A DNA stretch of 64,000 bases from Actinomadura viridilutea (GCA_003001795.1 PVNI01000009.1:62001-126000); one strand, 5' to 3'. Counted from the first letter of the stretch, positions 1 to 8,317 are shown. A program made the numbers and translations. Notes: generated by a model from the sequence alone, not told the origin.

Positions 1-2
1 AG

Positions 3-503
3 GAGGCGGACGTCGAGTTCGCCCTGGCGGGCGGGTTCGCCGCCTATGTGCACGGCGCCGCGGTCCCGACCCACGACGTCGACTTCGTCGTGCGGGAGCG
101 CGACGTGGACACCGCCGCCGAGGCGCTGGTCAAGGCGGGCATGCGGCGCCGCGACAGCCCGGAGAACTGGCTGGTCAAGGTGTACGACGAGGACCGGCTC
201 ATCGACCTGATCTATCTTCCGTCCGGCCGTCCGGTGGACGACGCGCTGCTGGGCCGCGCCGAGGAGCGGACGCTGGCGGCGGTGCGCATGCCGGTGCTGC
301 CCGCCACCGACCTGGTGGTCATGCGGCTGCTGGCGTTCTCCGGGACCTCCTGCGACTTCTCCGACTACCTGCACGTGTGCCGCGCCCTGCGCGAACAGGT
401 GGACTGGCGGCGCGTGGCCGAAGAGACCGCCGAATCCCCGTACGCGTACGCGTTCCTGGTGCTGCTGTCCAGGCTCGGCGTGATCGAAGGGGAGTTCCGA
501 TGA
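3..503 (+). CDS. Nucleotidyltransferase-like protein (5' partial)
   Basis: The reading frame is open from the first bases of the window, so the true start lies upstream. The visible protein of about 166 residues begins with an 'LAGGFAAYVHGAAVPT' stretch followed by 'HDVDFVV', the glycine-rich segment and acidic pair typical of the nucleotidyltransferase fold used by AbiEii-like and MNT-type proteins. The remainder is a small alpha/beta domain rich in Asp and Arg. It ends with an ATGA overlap with the BON-domain gene, so the two are translationally coupled. I infer a nucleotidyltransferase-fold protein; substrate and role cannot be told. It could be the toxin half of an MNT/HEPN-like or AbiE-like pair, but no antitoxin partner is visible downstream. 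Confidence 0.6.
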   Translation, partial: EADVEFALAGGFAAYVHGAAVPTHDVDFVVRERDVDTAAEALVKAGMRRRDSPENWLVKVYDEDRLIDLIYLPSGRPVDDALLGRAEERTLAAVRMPVLPATDLVVMRLLAFSGTSCDFSDYLHVCRALREQVDWRRVAEETAESPYAYAFLVLLSRLGVIEGEFR

Positions 504-745
504 CCGACGTTCCCGGCTACCTGGCCGCGCACATCCAGGAACGGCTGGCCGCCGTGGCCCACGAGCTGGGCATCCGCGTGGACGTCCACGGCGACGTGGT
601 GTACCTGCGCGGCGAGGTGGTCACCGAGGAGCGCCGCCGCGCCGTCGAGGACGCCGCCCGCGGCGCCGCCGAGGGGCACCGCATCCGCAACGAGGTGTCC
701 GTGGTGTCGGCGCGTGAGCCGGAGGGGGAGGAGACGCTTTCATGA
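500..745 (+). CDS. BON-domain protein
   Basis: A protein of 81 residues made almost entirely of one BON domain: a helix, a beta strand with 'DVHGDVVYLRGEV', a second helix and a closing strand 'IRNEVSV'. BON domains are associated with envelope or phospholipid contact. No signal peptide or membrane segment is present, so a cytoplasmic or soluble role is likely. The ATG at 500 overlaps the upstream stop (ATGA), and its own stop overlaps the next ATG at 742, giving a three-gene coupled operon. A longer upstream start at 377 would lie inside the previous gene and is rejected. Function beyond the domain is unknown. Confidence 0.75.
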   Translation: MTDVPGYLAAHIQERLAAVAHELGIRVDVHGDVVYLRGEVVTEERRRAVEDAARGAAEGHRIRNEVSVVSAREPEGEETLS

Positions 746-1506
746 TCCGTGTCGCCGCGGTGGGCGACCTGCACATGGGGCCGGAGGTCGCCGGAGCCTA
801 CCGCGGGCGGCTGTCGGGGTTGCCCGACCAGGCCGACGTGCTGCTGGTCGCCGGCGACCTGACCCGGCACGGCACCGTCGAGGAGGGGCGGGCCGCCGCG
901 GACGAGCTGCGCGGCGCCGGGGTGCCGGTGATCGCCGTGCTGGGCAACCACGACTACCACTCCGACGCCGACCAGGAGATCGCCGCCGTGCTGCGGGACG
1001 CGGGAATCACCGTCCTGGAGGGCGAGGGCGCCGTCGTGGACTGCGGCGGGGTCCGGCTCGGCGTGGCGGGCGGCAAGGGCTTCGGCGGCGGCTTCCCCGG
1101 GCGCTGCGCCAGCGACTTCGGCGAGCCGGAGATGAAGGCGTTCGTCCGGCACGCCAAGGACGTCGCCGACCGGATCGGCACCGCCCTGCTCGACCTGGAC
1201 TGCGACGTGCGGGTGGCGCTGACGCACTACTCGCCGTGCGAGGAGACCCTCGCCGGGGAGCCGCCGGAGATCTACCCGTTCCTCGGCAGCTACCTGCTGG
1301 CGGAGGCGATCGACTGCGCCGCCGTCGACCTGGCCGTGCACGGCCACGCGCACCTGGGGACGGAGAAGGGCGTCACGCCCGGCGGGGTGCGCGTCCGCAA
1401 CGTGGCGCTCCCGGTCATTCAGCACGCCTACGCGGTGTACTGCCTGGACGGTGAGCGCGCCGAGGCCGGCTGCCCGTCGTCCGCCGAGCGCGTGACCGCG
1501 GGCTGA
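742..1506 (+). CDS. Calcineurin-like metallophosphoesterase
   Basis: A protein of 254 residues carrying the ordered metal-binding motifs of the calcineurin-like phosphoesterase superfamily: 'GDLHMG' near residue 9, 'VAGDLTRHG' near 37, 'LGNHDYHS' near 70, a late 'LTHYSP', and 'VHGHAH' near 197. These supply the Asp, His and Asn ligands of a binuclear metal centre, and all look intact. The protein is cytoplasmic with no signal peptide. Its start overlaps the stop of the BON gene (ATGA). Substrate cannot be deduced; nucleotide or phosphodiester cleavage is possible. About 250 bases without a gene follow before the next operon. Confidence 0.85.
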   Translation: MIRVAAVGDLHMGPEVAGAYRGRLSGLPDQADVLLVAGDLTRHGTVEEGRAAADELRGAGVPVIAVLGNHDYHSDADQEIAAVLRDAGITVLEGEGAVVDCGGVRLGVAGGKGFGGGFPGRCASDFGEPEMKAFVRHAKDVADRIGTALLDLDCDVRVALTHYSPCEETLAGEPPEIYPFLGSYLLAEAIDCAAVDLAVHGHAHLGTEKGVTPGGVRVRNVALPVIQHAYAVYCLDGERAEAGCPSSAERVTAG

Positions 1507-1762
1507 TCGACCGCTCCCCGGGGCCGCGTCACCGTAAGGCGGGCCAACGTGCAGGTCGCGCGCGGGTAGGGCCGGAACTGTGCGGGTAGTGCGGTCATCG
1601 ATGCCCCTCCCCGGTCGCCGCTCCGGCGCAACCCGGGCGTACGGTGCGCTATCAGGTGCGCGGGACGCGCGCCCGGCGGGACGGGCCGACCATGACCCGT
1701 CCCGTGACGCTTCGCTAACATCGGCCCGAACCAGATTCGGTCCCTGACGTAAGGTGCTGCTT

Positions 1763-2536
1763 ATGGACCTGAACGGAGTTTCCGCAGTCGTCTCCGGCGG
1801 TGCGAGCGGCCTCGGCGCGGCCACCGCCCGGGAACTGGCCGCCAACGGGGTGAAGGTGGTCATCGCCGACCTCCAGGAGGACAAGGGCAAGCCGCTGGCC
1901 GAGGAGCTCGGCGCCATCTTCGTCAAGACCGACGTGACCGACGAGGCCCAGGTGCAGGCCGCGGTGCAGGCCGCCGTCGACAGCGGCGCTCCGCTGCGCG
2001 TCATCGTCAACAGCGCCGGGATCGGCTGGGCCGCCCGCACCGTGGCCCGCGACGGCAGCCCGCACGACCTGGGCGCCTTCGAGACCGTCATCCGGGTCAA
2101 CCTGATCGGCACCTTCAACCTCATGCGCCTCGGCGCCGCCGCCATCGCCAAGACCGACCCGGTGGACGAGGACGGCCAGCGCGGCGTCGTCATCAACACC
2201 GCGTCCATCGCGGCGCTGGAGGGGCAGACCGGCCAGGTCGCCTACTCGGCGTCCAAGGGCGGCATCGTCGGCATGACCCTGCCCGCCGCCCGCGACCTGT
2301 CGGCGATCGGCGTGCGGGTCAACACGATCTGCCCCGGCATCATCGACACCCCGATCTACGGGACGGGCGAGGCCGCCGAGGCGTTCAAGGCCAAGCTGTA
2401 CGCCCCGGTGCCCTTCCCCAAGCGGATGGGGCGGCCCGCCGAGTTCGCCCACCTCGTCAAGGCGCTGATCGAGAACGACTACATGAACGGCGAGGTCATC
2501 CGCTTCGACGGCGCCATCCGCTTCCAGCCGAAGTGA
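1763..2536 (+). CDS. SDR-family 3-hydroxyacyl-CoA dehydrogenase-like oxidoreductase
   Basis: A protein of 257 residues with a complete classical short-chain dehydrogenase pattern: 'SGGASGLG' cofactor loop near residue 12, an Asp at the end of the second strand ('IADLQ'), which favours NAD over NADP, 'NSAGIG', a Ser in 'NTASIAAL' and the catalytic 'YSASK'. The length and the long insert before the catalytic Ser resemble type-2 3-hydroxyacyl-CoA dehydrogenases. An AAGG about 8 bases upstream supports the ATG at 1763 over an earlier GTG at 1754. The next gene, an enoyl-CoA hydratase, starts 7 bases after the stop, so the pair probably acts on successive steps of acyl-CoA degradation. Confidence 0.85.
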   Translation: MDLNGVSAVVSGGASGLGAATARELAANGVKVVIADLQEDKGKPLAEELGAIFVKTDVTDEAQVQAAVQAAVDSGAPLRVIVNSAGIGWAARTVARDGSPHDLGAFETVIRVNLIGTFNLMRLGAAAIAKTDPVDEDGQRGVVINTASIAALEGQTGQVAYSASKGGIVGMTLPAARDLSAIGVRVNTICPGIIDTPIYGTGEAAEAFKAKLYAPVPFPKRMGRPAEFAHLVKALIENDYMNGEVIRFDGAIRFQPK

Positions 2537-2543
2537 GGAACCC

Positions 2544-3353
2544 ATGAGCCAGGCCGCATCCCCCGAAGGGGGACAGAATCCCGCGTCCCCCGACGACGTG
2601 CTGCTCACCGAGGAGGACGGCGCCGTCCTCACCATCACCATCAACCGCCCGAAGGCCAAGAACGCGATCAACGGCGCGGTCGCCCGGGGCATCGCCGCCG
2701 CGATCGAGGAGCTGGACTCGCGCAAGGACCTGTCGGTCGGCATCCTCACCGGCGCGGGCGGCACGTTCAGCGCCGGCATGGACCTCAAGGGCTTCCTCGC
2801 CGGCGACAACCCGATCGTGGAGGGCCGCGGGTTCGCCGGGATCGTGGAACGCCCGGCGGCCAAGCCGCTGATCGCCGCGATCGAGGGCTACGCGCTGGCC
2901 GGCGGCTGCGAGGTCGCCCTGGCCTGCGACATGATCGTGGCCTCCCGCGACGCCGTGTTCGGGCTGCCCGAGCCGTCGCGCGGGCTGGTGGCGGCGGGCG
3001 GCGGGCTGCTGCGGCTGCCGCGCCGCATCCCGTACCACATCGCCATGGAGATCGCGCTCACCGCCGACAAGTACCCCGCCGAGCGCATGGCCGAGCTGGG
3101 GTTCGTCAACCGGCTGGTCGAGCCCGGGCAGGCCCTGGCCGCCGCCAAGGAGCTGGCGCGCAAGGTCGCCGAGAACGCCCCGCTGGCGCTGGCCGCCACC
3201 AAGAAGATCATCGTCGAGTCGGCCGACTGGTCGCAGGAGGAGGCCTGGCGCAGGCAGGGCGAGATCGTCATGCCGGTCTTCGCCTCCAAGGACGCCCAGG
3301 AGGGCCCGGCCGCCTTCGCCGAGAAGCGCAAGCCGGTCTGGAAGGGCGAGTGA
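2544..3353 (+). CDS. Enoyl-CoA hydratase/isomerase (crotonase family)
   Basis: A protein of 269 residues with crotonase-fold signatures: the 'SAGMDLKGF' oxyanion-hole loop near residue 75, 'GYALAGGCEVALACD' near 115 and 'GLPEPSRG' near 140. Both Glu positions that act as catalytic acid/base in classical enoyl-CoA hydratases are present (in GGCE and LPEP), so hydratase activity is plausible. The C-terminal helical trimerisation region is complete. It follows the SDR gene by 7 bases, with GAGGAA as ribosome binding site, and is followed by a strong hairpin at 3386-3423. Acyl-chain preference cannot be read from the sequence. Confidence 0.85.
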   Translation: MSQAASPEGGQNPASPDDVLLTEEDGAVLTITINRPKAKNAINGAVARGIAAAIEELDSRKDLSVGILTGAGGTFSAGMDLKGFLAGDNPIVEGRGFAGIVERPAAKPLIAAIEGYALAGGCEVALACDMIVASRDAVFGLPEPSRGLVAAGGGLLRLPRRIPYHIAMEIALTADKYPAERMAELGFVNRLVEPGQALAAAKELARKVAENAPLALAATKKIIVESADWSQEEAWRRQGEIVMPVFASKDAQEGPAAFAEKRKPVWKGE

Positions 3354-3385
3354 CCCGGCTCCGATAGCCCTCGGGACGCAGCCCT

Positions 3386-3423
3386 CGGGACGCCCGGACG
3401 GCGCCGCGCCTCCGGGCGTCCCG
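3386..3423 (+). terminator. Hairpin terminator after enoyl-CoA hydratase
   Basis: A 13-bp perfect stem (GGGACGCCCGGA at 3387-3398 pairs with TCCGGGCGTCCC at 3411-3422, extended by one pair) closes a 12-base loop. It lacks a clean U tract, as is usual for actinobacterial terminators, and lies just before the regulator promoter. Confidence 0.6.
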
Positions 3424-3452
3424 CGCGTTTCCGCCGCGATCCTCGGTGAACG

Positions 3453-3479
3453 GTCAGCGCGCGTTCAGGTTGCCTTCAG
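3453..3479 (+). promoter_or_regulatory. Three TTCAG-type direct repeats, likely response-regulator operator
   Basis: GTCAG at 3453, TTCAG at 3464 and TTCAG at 3475 are spaced exactly 11 bp, one helical turn, as for tandem binding of OmpR/PhoP-family regulators. A CATGAT -10-like hexamer at 3500-3505 lies about 20 bp downstream, so the boxes would replace the -35. The same repeats precede the protease gene at 6518. I infer autoregulation by the regulator encoded immediately downstream. Confidence 0.6.
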
Positions 3480-3524
3480 CTTGGCTTGTCACCCTCTGCC
3501 ATGATGGACGAGGGGGACGTGGCA

Positions 3525-4268
3525 GTGGCTGAGCGTACGCCGAACACCGCCGCGGGCGGCGGCCGGGCGCCCGAGGCGCGGCTGCTCGTGGTCGAGGACG
3601 AGCCGAACATCCTGGAGCTGCTGGCGGGCAGCCTCCGCTTCACCGGCTTCGAAGTGATCACCGCCACCAACGGCGCCGACGCCGTCCAGGCGGCCCAGCG
3701 GCACCGTCCCGACCTGATCGTGCTCGACGTGATGCTGCCGGACTTCGACGGGTTCGACGTCGTCCGGCGGCTGCGCTCGGGCGGCGCCCGCACCCCGGTG
3801 CTGTTCCTGACCGCGCGGGACGCCGTCCAGGACCGGATCAAGGGCCTGACCATCGGCGGCGACGACTACGTCACCAAGCCGTTCAGCCTGGAGGAGGTCA
3901 TCGCGCGGATCCGCGCGGTGCTGCGCCGCGTCCGCGACGGCGTGCCGCAGCCGACGCCGCGCATGGTGTTCGCCGACATCGAGCTGGACGAGGACAGCCA
4001 CGAGGTGTGGCGCGGCGGCAAGCCCGTCCAGCTGTCCCCGACCGAGTTCAAGCTGCTGCGCTACTTCATGGCGAACGCGGGCCGCGTGCTGTCGAAGGCC
4101 CAGATCCTCGACCACGTGTGGAACTACGACTTCCGCGGGGACGCGGGCATCGTCGAGTCCTACGTCTCGGCGTTGCGCCGCAAGGTCGACAACGTCGAAC
4201 CGCGGCTCATCCACACCCTCCGCGGTGTGGGCTACGTCTTGCGCATGCCCCCCAACGCCGAGGGCTGA
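3525..4268 (+). CDS. PhoP-like OmpR-family response regulator
   Basis: With the GTG at 3525 the protein has 247 residues: a receiver domain (acidic pair near 24-25, phospho-acceptor Asp68 in 'VLDVMLP', Lys in 'YVTKPFS') and a C-terminal winged-helix DNA-binding domain with 'LSPTEFKLLRYF' and 'VVESYVS'-type recognition-helix residues. Wording of both domains is strikingly close to mycobacterial PhoP as I remember it. GAGGGGGA at 3509-3516 sits 8 bases before GTG3525; ATGs at 3501/3504 have no ribosome binding site and fall on the predicted -10, so I reject them. The kinase gene starts 5 bases after the stop. Expected job: phosphorylation-dependent control of itself and of the envelope protease downstream. 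Confidence 0.88.
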   Translation: MAERTPNTAAGGGRAPEARLLVVEDEPNILELLAGSLRFTGFEVITATNGADAVQAAQRHRPDLIVLDVMLPDFDGFDVVRRLRSGGARTPVLFLTARDAVQDRIKGLTIGGDDYVTKPFSLEEVIARIRAVLRRVRDGVPQPTPRMVFADIELDEDSHEVWRGGKPVQLSPTEFKLLRYFMANAGRVLSKAQILDHVWNYDFRGDAGIVESYVSALRRKVDNVEPRLIHTLRGVGYVLRMPPNAEG

Positions 4269-4273
4269 TCGGC

Positions 4274-6202
4274 ATGTCCGCCTCCGCCCCGCCGCCGGTC
4301 CCCCGCCGCACCCCGGCGGACGACCATGCCCGAAACGGCGACGACCCCGCGCCACAACCCGGCAGGCCGCAGCATGCCGACGGCTCGGCCGAGTCCAGCG
4401 GCGGTGGCTCGGCGGGTGAAGCACGTCCCTGCAAGGCGCCCAGAGCTGAGGCCGGTGGCCGGCAGCCGGGGGATACGTCGCGGCGTGGCGGCGAGGCGTC
4501 GGGCGGCAACGGGGCTGCGCCTGGCGAGTCCGTGGGATCGGGCGGCGTGGCGTCGGGTGCGTCCGCCGGCGAGGCTCGGCAGGGTGGGGGCGGGGCCACG
4601 CGGCCCGACGGAATCGCCCAGGTCGGAGGGGCCCTTCCCGGTGGCGCGGGGTATTACGAGCCCGTGCGGACGGCACCCGGCGGGTACGGCGAAGCGGGTC
4701 CGGGGTGGGCGGCGAGGCTCGGCGACCGGCTGCGCCGGCTGGCGGCGCGGACGTCGCTGCGCGTCAAGCTCGTCGCCGGGATGCTGGTGCTCGTCACCCT
4801 GGGGCTGACGGTGATGAGCGTCGCGTCGGTGTGGGTGCTGCGCGAATACCTGATCGGCCGGGCGGACGTGCAGCTGAACGCGGCGGTGGAGCAGGCGATC
4901 GGCCAGGTCGTCCCGCAGCTGCGGCGGCCCGCCGCCGACATCGGCATCCGGGTGCCCAGCGAGATGTACGCGCAGGTGCGCAGCGCCGACGGGGAGATCC
5001 TGGACGAGGAGACCGCGTTCGGCGAGCGCGGCACGCCCCGGCTTCCGGCGAACCTGGACGGTCGGATGAACAGGCCGTTCACCGTGCGGGGCTACGGCGG
5101 GTCGGGCGCGAGCTGGCGCGTGCTGGCCGAACCGCTGCCCGGCGGGTCGATCCTGGTCGTCGGGCTGAGCCAGGACGAGCTGGAACGCACCGTCGGACGG
5201 CTCATCGCCATCGACGCGACCATCGGCGTGCTGGTCGTGGGCGTGCTGACGGGCGTGGGCGTGTGGGTGGTGCGCGCCAGCATGCGGCCGCTCGCGGCGA
5301 TCGAGCAGACGGCCGGGGCGATCGCCGCCGGAGACCTGTCGCGGCGGGTGGCCGACGCCGATCCGGGCACCGAGGTGGGACGGCTCGGCAGCGCGCTCAA
5401 CACGATGCTCGCGCAGATCGAGGCGGCGTTCCGGGCGCGCGCGGAGTCCGAGGCGGCCGCGCGCAGGTCGGAGGAGCTGGCGCGGCGCTCGGAGGAGCGG
5501 ATGCGGCGGTTCGTCGCCGACGCCGGCCACGAGCTGCGCACACCGCTGACGGCGATCCGCGGGTTCGCCGAGTTCTACCGGCAGGGGGCGGTCCGCTCGC
5601 CGGAGGAAGTGGACCGGTTGATCGGCCGCATCGAGGACACCGCGTCCCGCATGGGCCTGCTCGTGGAGGACCTGCTGCTGCTCGCACGGCTGGACCGGCA
5701 GCGTCCCCTCGAGCGCCGTCCCGTGGACCTGCTGGCCGTCGCCGCCGACTCCGTGCAGGAGACCCGGATGGTCGCCCCCGACCGCCAGATCGAGCTGTCG
5801 GTCAGCGGGGAGGTGGCGTTCCAGGTGAGCGGGGACGAGGCGCGACTGCGCCAGGTCCTCGGCAACCTGCTCACGAACGCCGTCACGCACACGCCGCCCG
5901 GAACGCCGGTGGAGGTGCGGCTGCGTCCCGGCGCGCTGCGCGGCGCCCCGGCGGCGGTGCTCGAGGTCGCGGACGAGGGACCCGGCCTCACCCGGGAGCA
6001 GGCCGAAAGGGTCTTCGAGCGCTTCTACCGGGTCGACCCGGCCCGAGGCACGCAGACGCGCAGCAACAGGCACGCCGGCACCGGCCTCGGCCTGGCGATC
6101 GTGGCGGCGCTGGTGGGCGCGCACGACGGGACGGTCGAGGTGGACTCCGAGCCGGGCCAGGGCGCGGTGTTCAGGGTGCTGCTCCCGCTCGCCCAGGATT
6201 AG
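4274..6202 (+). CDS. Membrane sensor histidine kinase partnered with the PhoP-like regulator
   Basis: A protein of 642 residues. Residues 1 to about 150 are an unusual Gly/Ala/Pro-rich disordered cytoplasmic tail with no domain. Then come a first membrane helix (about 162-185), an extracellular sensor of roughly 125 residues, a second helix near 315-335, HAMP, the phospho-acceptor segment 'AGHELRTPLT' near residue 417, the N box 'LGNLLTNAVTHT' near 531, and G boxes 'DEGPGL' and 'GTGLGLAIV'. All catalytic elements are intact. It lies directly downstream of the regulator gene and upstream of the protease, the arrangement of envelope-stress systems such as mycobacterial MprAB-PepD. The signal sensed is unknown. 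Confidence 0.88.
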   Translation: MSASAPPPVPRRTPADDHARNGDDPAPQPGRPQHADGSAESSGGGSAGEARPCKAPRAEAGGRQPGDTSRRGGEASGGNGAAPGESVGSGGVASGASAGEARQGGGGATRPDGIAQVGGALPGGAGYYEPVRTAPGGYGEAGPGWAARLGDRLRRLAARTSLRVKLVAGMLVLVTLGLTVMSVASVWVLREYLIGRADVQLNAAVEQAIGQVVPQLRRPAADIGIRVPSEMYAQVRSADGEILDEETAFGERGTPRLPANLDGRMNRPFTVRGYGGSGASWRVLAEPLPGGSILVVGLSQDELERTVGRLIAIDATIGVLVVGVLTGVGVWVVRASMRPLAAIEQTAGAIAAGDLSRRVADADPGTEVGRLGSALNTMLAQIEAAFRARAESEAAARRSEELARRSEERMRRFVADAGHELRTPLTAIRGFAEFYRQGAVRSPEEVDRLIGRIEDTASRMGLLVEDLLLLARLDRQRPLERRPVDLLAVAADSVQETRMVAPDRQIELSVSGEVAFQVSGDEARLRQVLGNLLTNAVTHTPPGTPVEVRLRPGALRGAPAAVLEVADEGPGLTREQAERVFERFYRVDPARGTQTRSNRHAGTGLGLAIVAALVGAHDGTVEVDSEPGQGAVFRVLLPLAQD

Positions 6203-6517
6203 CCGTTCCGCGCGGGCGCTGGGCGAAATTCAAGCGACTATTCAGGGTGCGTTCAGGTTCGTGGGATTTCATGGCGGCCACAGGGCGCCCTCCGGACGGC
6301 TGCGGCCGCTGACGGGGGTGTGCGCCCTGGCCAAACGCCGCCGTGACCGGGAATCACGCGCGCCCGCCCGCCCGCTCGGATTTCCGGTCACGGTCATTCT
6401 TAATTGGTCGCCATCGCGGGCCGAGAGGCGTTTTCAGGTGACTTTCAGGCAGGGGTCAGCGACATTCCAGGGCGGTGACGCATCCTCAATGACAAGTGGA
6501 GCGACAGGGGGGATGAC
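6203..6517 (+). promoter_or_regulatory. Control region of the HtrA-type protease with two clusters of direct repeats
   Basis: This 315-bp gap carries no gene. Cluster 1: TTCAA at 6229, TTCAG at 6241 and TTCAG at 6252 (spacing 12 and 11). Cluster 2: TTCAG at 6433, TTCAG at 6444, GTCAG at 6455 and TCCAG at 6466, all spaced 11 bp, ending about 50 bp before the protease start. They match the boxes ahead of the response-regulator gene at 3453-3479, so the protease is probably under the same regulator. A short open frame at 6261-6521 shows no coding features and is left out. Confidence 0.6.
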
Positions 6518-7618
6518 ATGAGCGCCGACCAGCCGAACCCCGCCCCGCACGGGGAGTGGGGACAGGGGCAGCCGACCCCGCAACCGCAGCCCGGTCCCGA
6601 GGCGACCGACCCGCGTGGGCAGACGAGCGCGCGGCAAGGCGCGCCGGCGGGACAGCGGCTCGGCCCGCAGGCCGGTGCACGGCCGCAGGACGGACCGCAC
6701 CCGCAGTGGCAGGTGCCGCACTGGACCCCGCACGGGACGGCCATGCCCCCGGCGCCGCAGCCGGCGTCGGCGGCGGGCCGTGCCTGGTGGACGGCGCGTC
6801 GCCGGCTCGCGGCGCTCGCGGCGGCGGCCGCGCTGGCAGTGGGCGCGGGCGCCACCGGGGCGGTGACCGCGCTGGCGCTGTCCGGTGAGGACACGGTGTA
6901 CGCCAGTCCCACCGCGGTGTCCGGGACGTCCACCGGAAGCGGGACGACGACCGCGCAGGTGGCCGCGGCCGTGCAGCCGAGCGTGGTGTCCATCCGGGCG
7001 CAGACGGACATGGGGCAGAGCACCGGAGGGTCCGGGGTCATCCTGCGTTCCGACGGTGTCATCCTCACCAACGCGCACGTCGTCGAGGACGCCGCCGCGC
7101 TGAGAGTGAAGTTCAGCGACGGCAGGACCGCCGCCGCCCGCGTGATGGGCGCCGACTCCGACCGCGACATCGCGCTGGTCAAGGCGGAGGGGGTGTCCGG
7201 GCTCAAGCCCGCGACGCTCGGCGACAGCGACGCGCTGGCCGTCGGGGACCCGGTGCTGGCCGTGGGCAGCCCGCTCGGCCTGGACGGTTCGGTGACGTCC
7301 GGGATCGTCAGCGCCCTCGGCCGCACGATCCAGGAGGACGACGCGCCGGACGGGCCGCAGGGCCTGCCGCCGTACCTGCGCCGCCAGCTGTCCCGGCAGC
7401 AGAGCACGGTCATCGAGAACGCGATCCAGACCGACGCGGCCATCAACCCCGGCAACTCGGGCGGCGCGCTGGTCAACGCGGCCGGGCAGGTGGTGGGCGT
7501 CAACACCGCGATCGCCACGTCCGGCGGCGGCTCCGGCAACATCGGCGTCGGATTCGCCATCCCGATCAACGACGCCAAGAAGATCGCCGACCGGATCCTG
7601 GCGAACGTCGGCGTGTGA
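6518..7618 (+). CDS. Membrane-anchored trypsin-like serine protease (HtrA/PepD type, no PDZ)
   Basis: A protein of 366 residues. Residues 1-90 are Pro/Gln/Gly-rich and cytoplasmic, a membrane helix spans about 95-120, and the rest is a chymotrypsin-fold protease outside the membrane. The triad is visible: His in 'TNAHVVED' near 186, Asp in 'DRDIALVK' near 217, Ser in 'NPGNSGGAL' near 313. HtrA/DegP and mycobacterial PepD continue into a PDZ domain, but this protein stops right after the protease domain ('AKKIADRIL'), and the other frames downstream show no PDZ. GGGGGGA precedes the ATG. Probable role is degradation of misfolded envelope proteins under two-component control. Confidence 0.85.
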   Translation: MSADQPNPAPHGEWGQGQPTPQPQPGPEATDPRGQTSARQGAPAGQRLGPQAGARPQDGPHPQWQVPHWTPHGTAMPPAPQPASAAGRAWWTARRRLAALAAAAALAVGAGATGAVTALALSGEDTVYASPTAVSGTSTGSGTTTAQVAAAVQPSVVSIRAQTDMGQSTGGSGVILRSDGVILTNAHVVEDAAALRVKFSDGRTAAARVMGADSDRDIALVKAEGVSGLKPATLGDSDALAVGDPVLAVGSPLGLDGSVTSGIVSALGRTIQEDDAPDGPQGLPPYLRRQLSRQQSTVIENAIQTDAAINPGNSGGALVNAAGQVVGVNTAIATSGGGSGNIGVGFAIPINDAKKIADRILANVGV

Positions 7619-7706
7619 CCGCCGCGGCGGAGGTCGGCGGGTGCCGGACCGCCGCGCCGCCCCGGTGTCGTCTAGGGGGTTCGACCCGGGTGCGGTGCGG
7701 CATAGG

Positions 7707-7754
7707 GCAGCGGCCGCGTGTTCCGGGTGGGGGCTGGAATCACGCGGCCGCTGC
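7707..7754 (+). terminator. Long inverted repeat after protease gene
   Basis: CAGCGGCCGCGTG (7708-7720) is perfectly complementary to CACGCGGCCGCTG (7741-7753). TTCC/GGAA extends the stem inward with one bulged base. Its position after the protease and before arfB suggests a transcription terminator. Confidence 0.55.
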
Positions 7755-7857
7755 GCCTGTCTCCGGGGCGGGGCGTCGTCGATCGGGCGCCGGGCCTGTG
7801 TGGGGCAGGGCGAAATTGAGACGACACGTCCTGGGACGAGTGGGGATAATCGGGCGC

Positions 7858-8283
7858 ATGCCCGAGCAGATCCGCGTCCGCGGCTCGTTCTCCGTGCCGG
7901 AGACCGAGCTGAGCTGGCGCTTCTCCCGCGCCTCCGGGCCGGGCGGGCAGCATGTCAACACCAGTGCCACCGCCGTGGAGCTGTCGTTCGACGTGGCTGG
8001 GTCGCCGTCCATCCCCGAACCGCTGCGGCGGCGGGCGCTGGAGCGGCTGGCCGGGCGCCTCGTCCGCGGCGTGCTCACCATCCGCGCCGAGGAGCACCGG
8101 TCGCAGTGGCGCAACCGGGAGGCCGCCAAGACGCGCCTGGCCGCCATCCTCGCCGAGGCCACCGCGCCCCCGCCCAAGAAGCGCATCCCCAAGAAGGTGC
8201 CGCGCGCCATCAACGAGCGCCGTCTGGAGAACAAGCGCCGCCGTTCGCAGATCAAGCGGGAACGCTCGGCCCGCTGGTACTAG
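7858..8283 (+). CDS. arfB: Alternative ribosome-rescue factor ArfB (YaeJ/ICT1 type)
   Basis: A protein of 141 residues with the release-factor catalytic loop 'GPGGQHVN' near residue 25, where GGQ promotes peptidyl-tRNA hydrolysis, and no codon-recognition domains. The C-terminus is a long Lys/Arg-rich tail ('KKRIPKKVPRAI' through 'RRRSQIKRERSARWY'), which in ArfB inserts into the empty mRNA channel of stalled ribosomes. Length matches the family at about 140 residues. The ATG at 7858 gives the standard N-terminus; longer upstream frames are not supported. Acts in the cytoplasm on non-stop ribosomes. Confidence 0.9.
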   Translation: MPEQIRVRGSFSVPETELSWRFSRASGPGGQHVNTSATAVELSFDVAGSPSIPEPLRRRALERLAGRLVRGVLTIRAEEHRSQWRNREAAKTRLAAILAEATAPPPKKRIPKKVPRAINERRLENKRRRSQIKRERSARWY

Positions 8284-8317
8284 CCGCGGCCGACCCGGGA
8301 GGCGCGATGGAGATCGC

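Noticed and set aside
3501..3524. ATG start codons for the response regulator
   Set aside because: They lack a ribosome binding site and overlap the predicted -10; GTG3525 has GAGGGGGA at the right distance.
6261..6521. A small gene between the kinase and the protease
   Set aside because: It overlaps the operator repeats, shows no protein-like pattern and has no ribosome binding site.
7619..7860. A frameshifted PDZ domain after the serine protease
   Set aside because: None of the three forward frames shows PDZ-like sequence, and a strong inverted repeat lies here instead.
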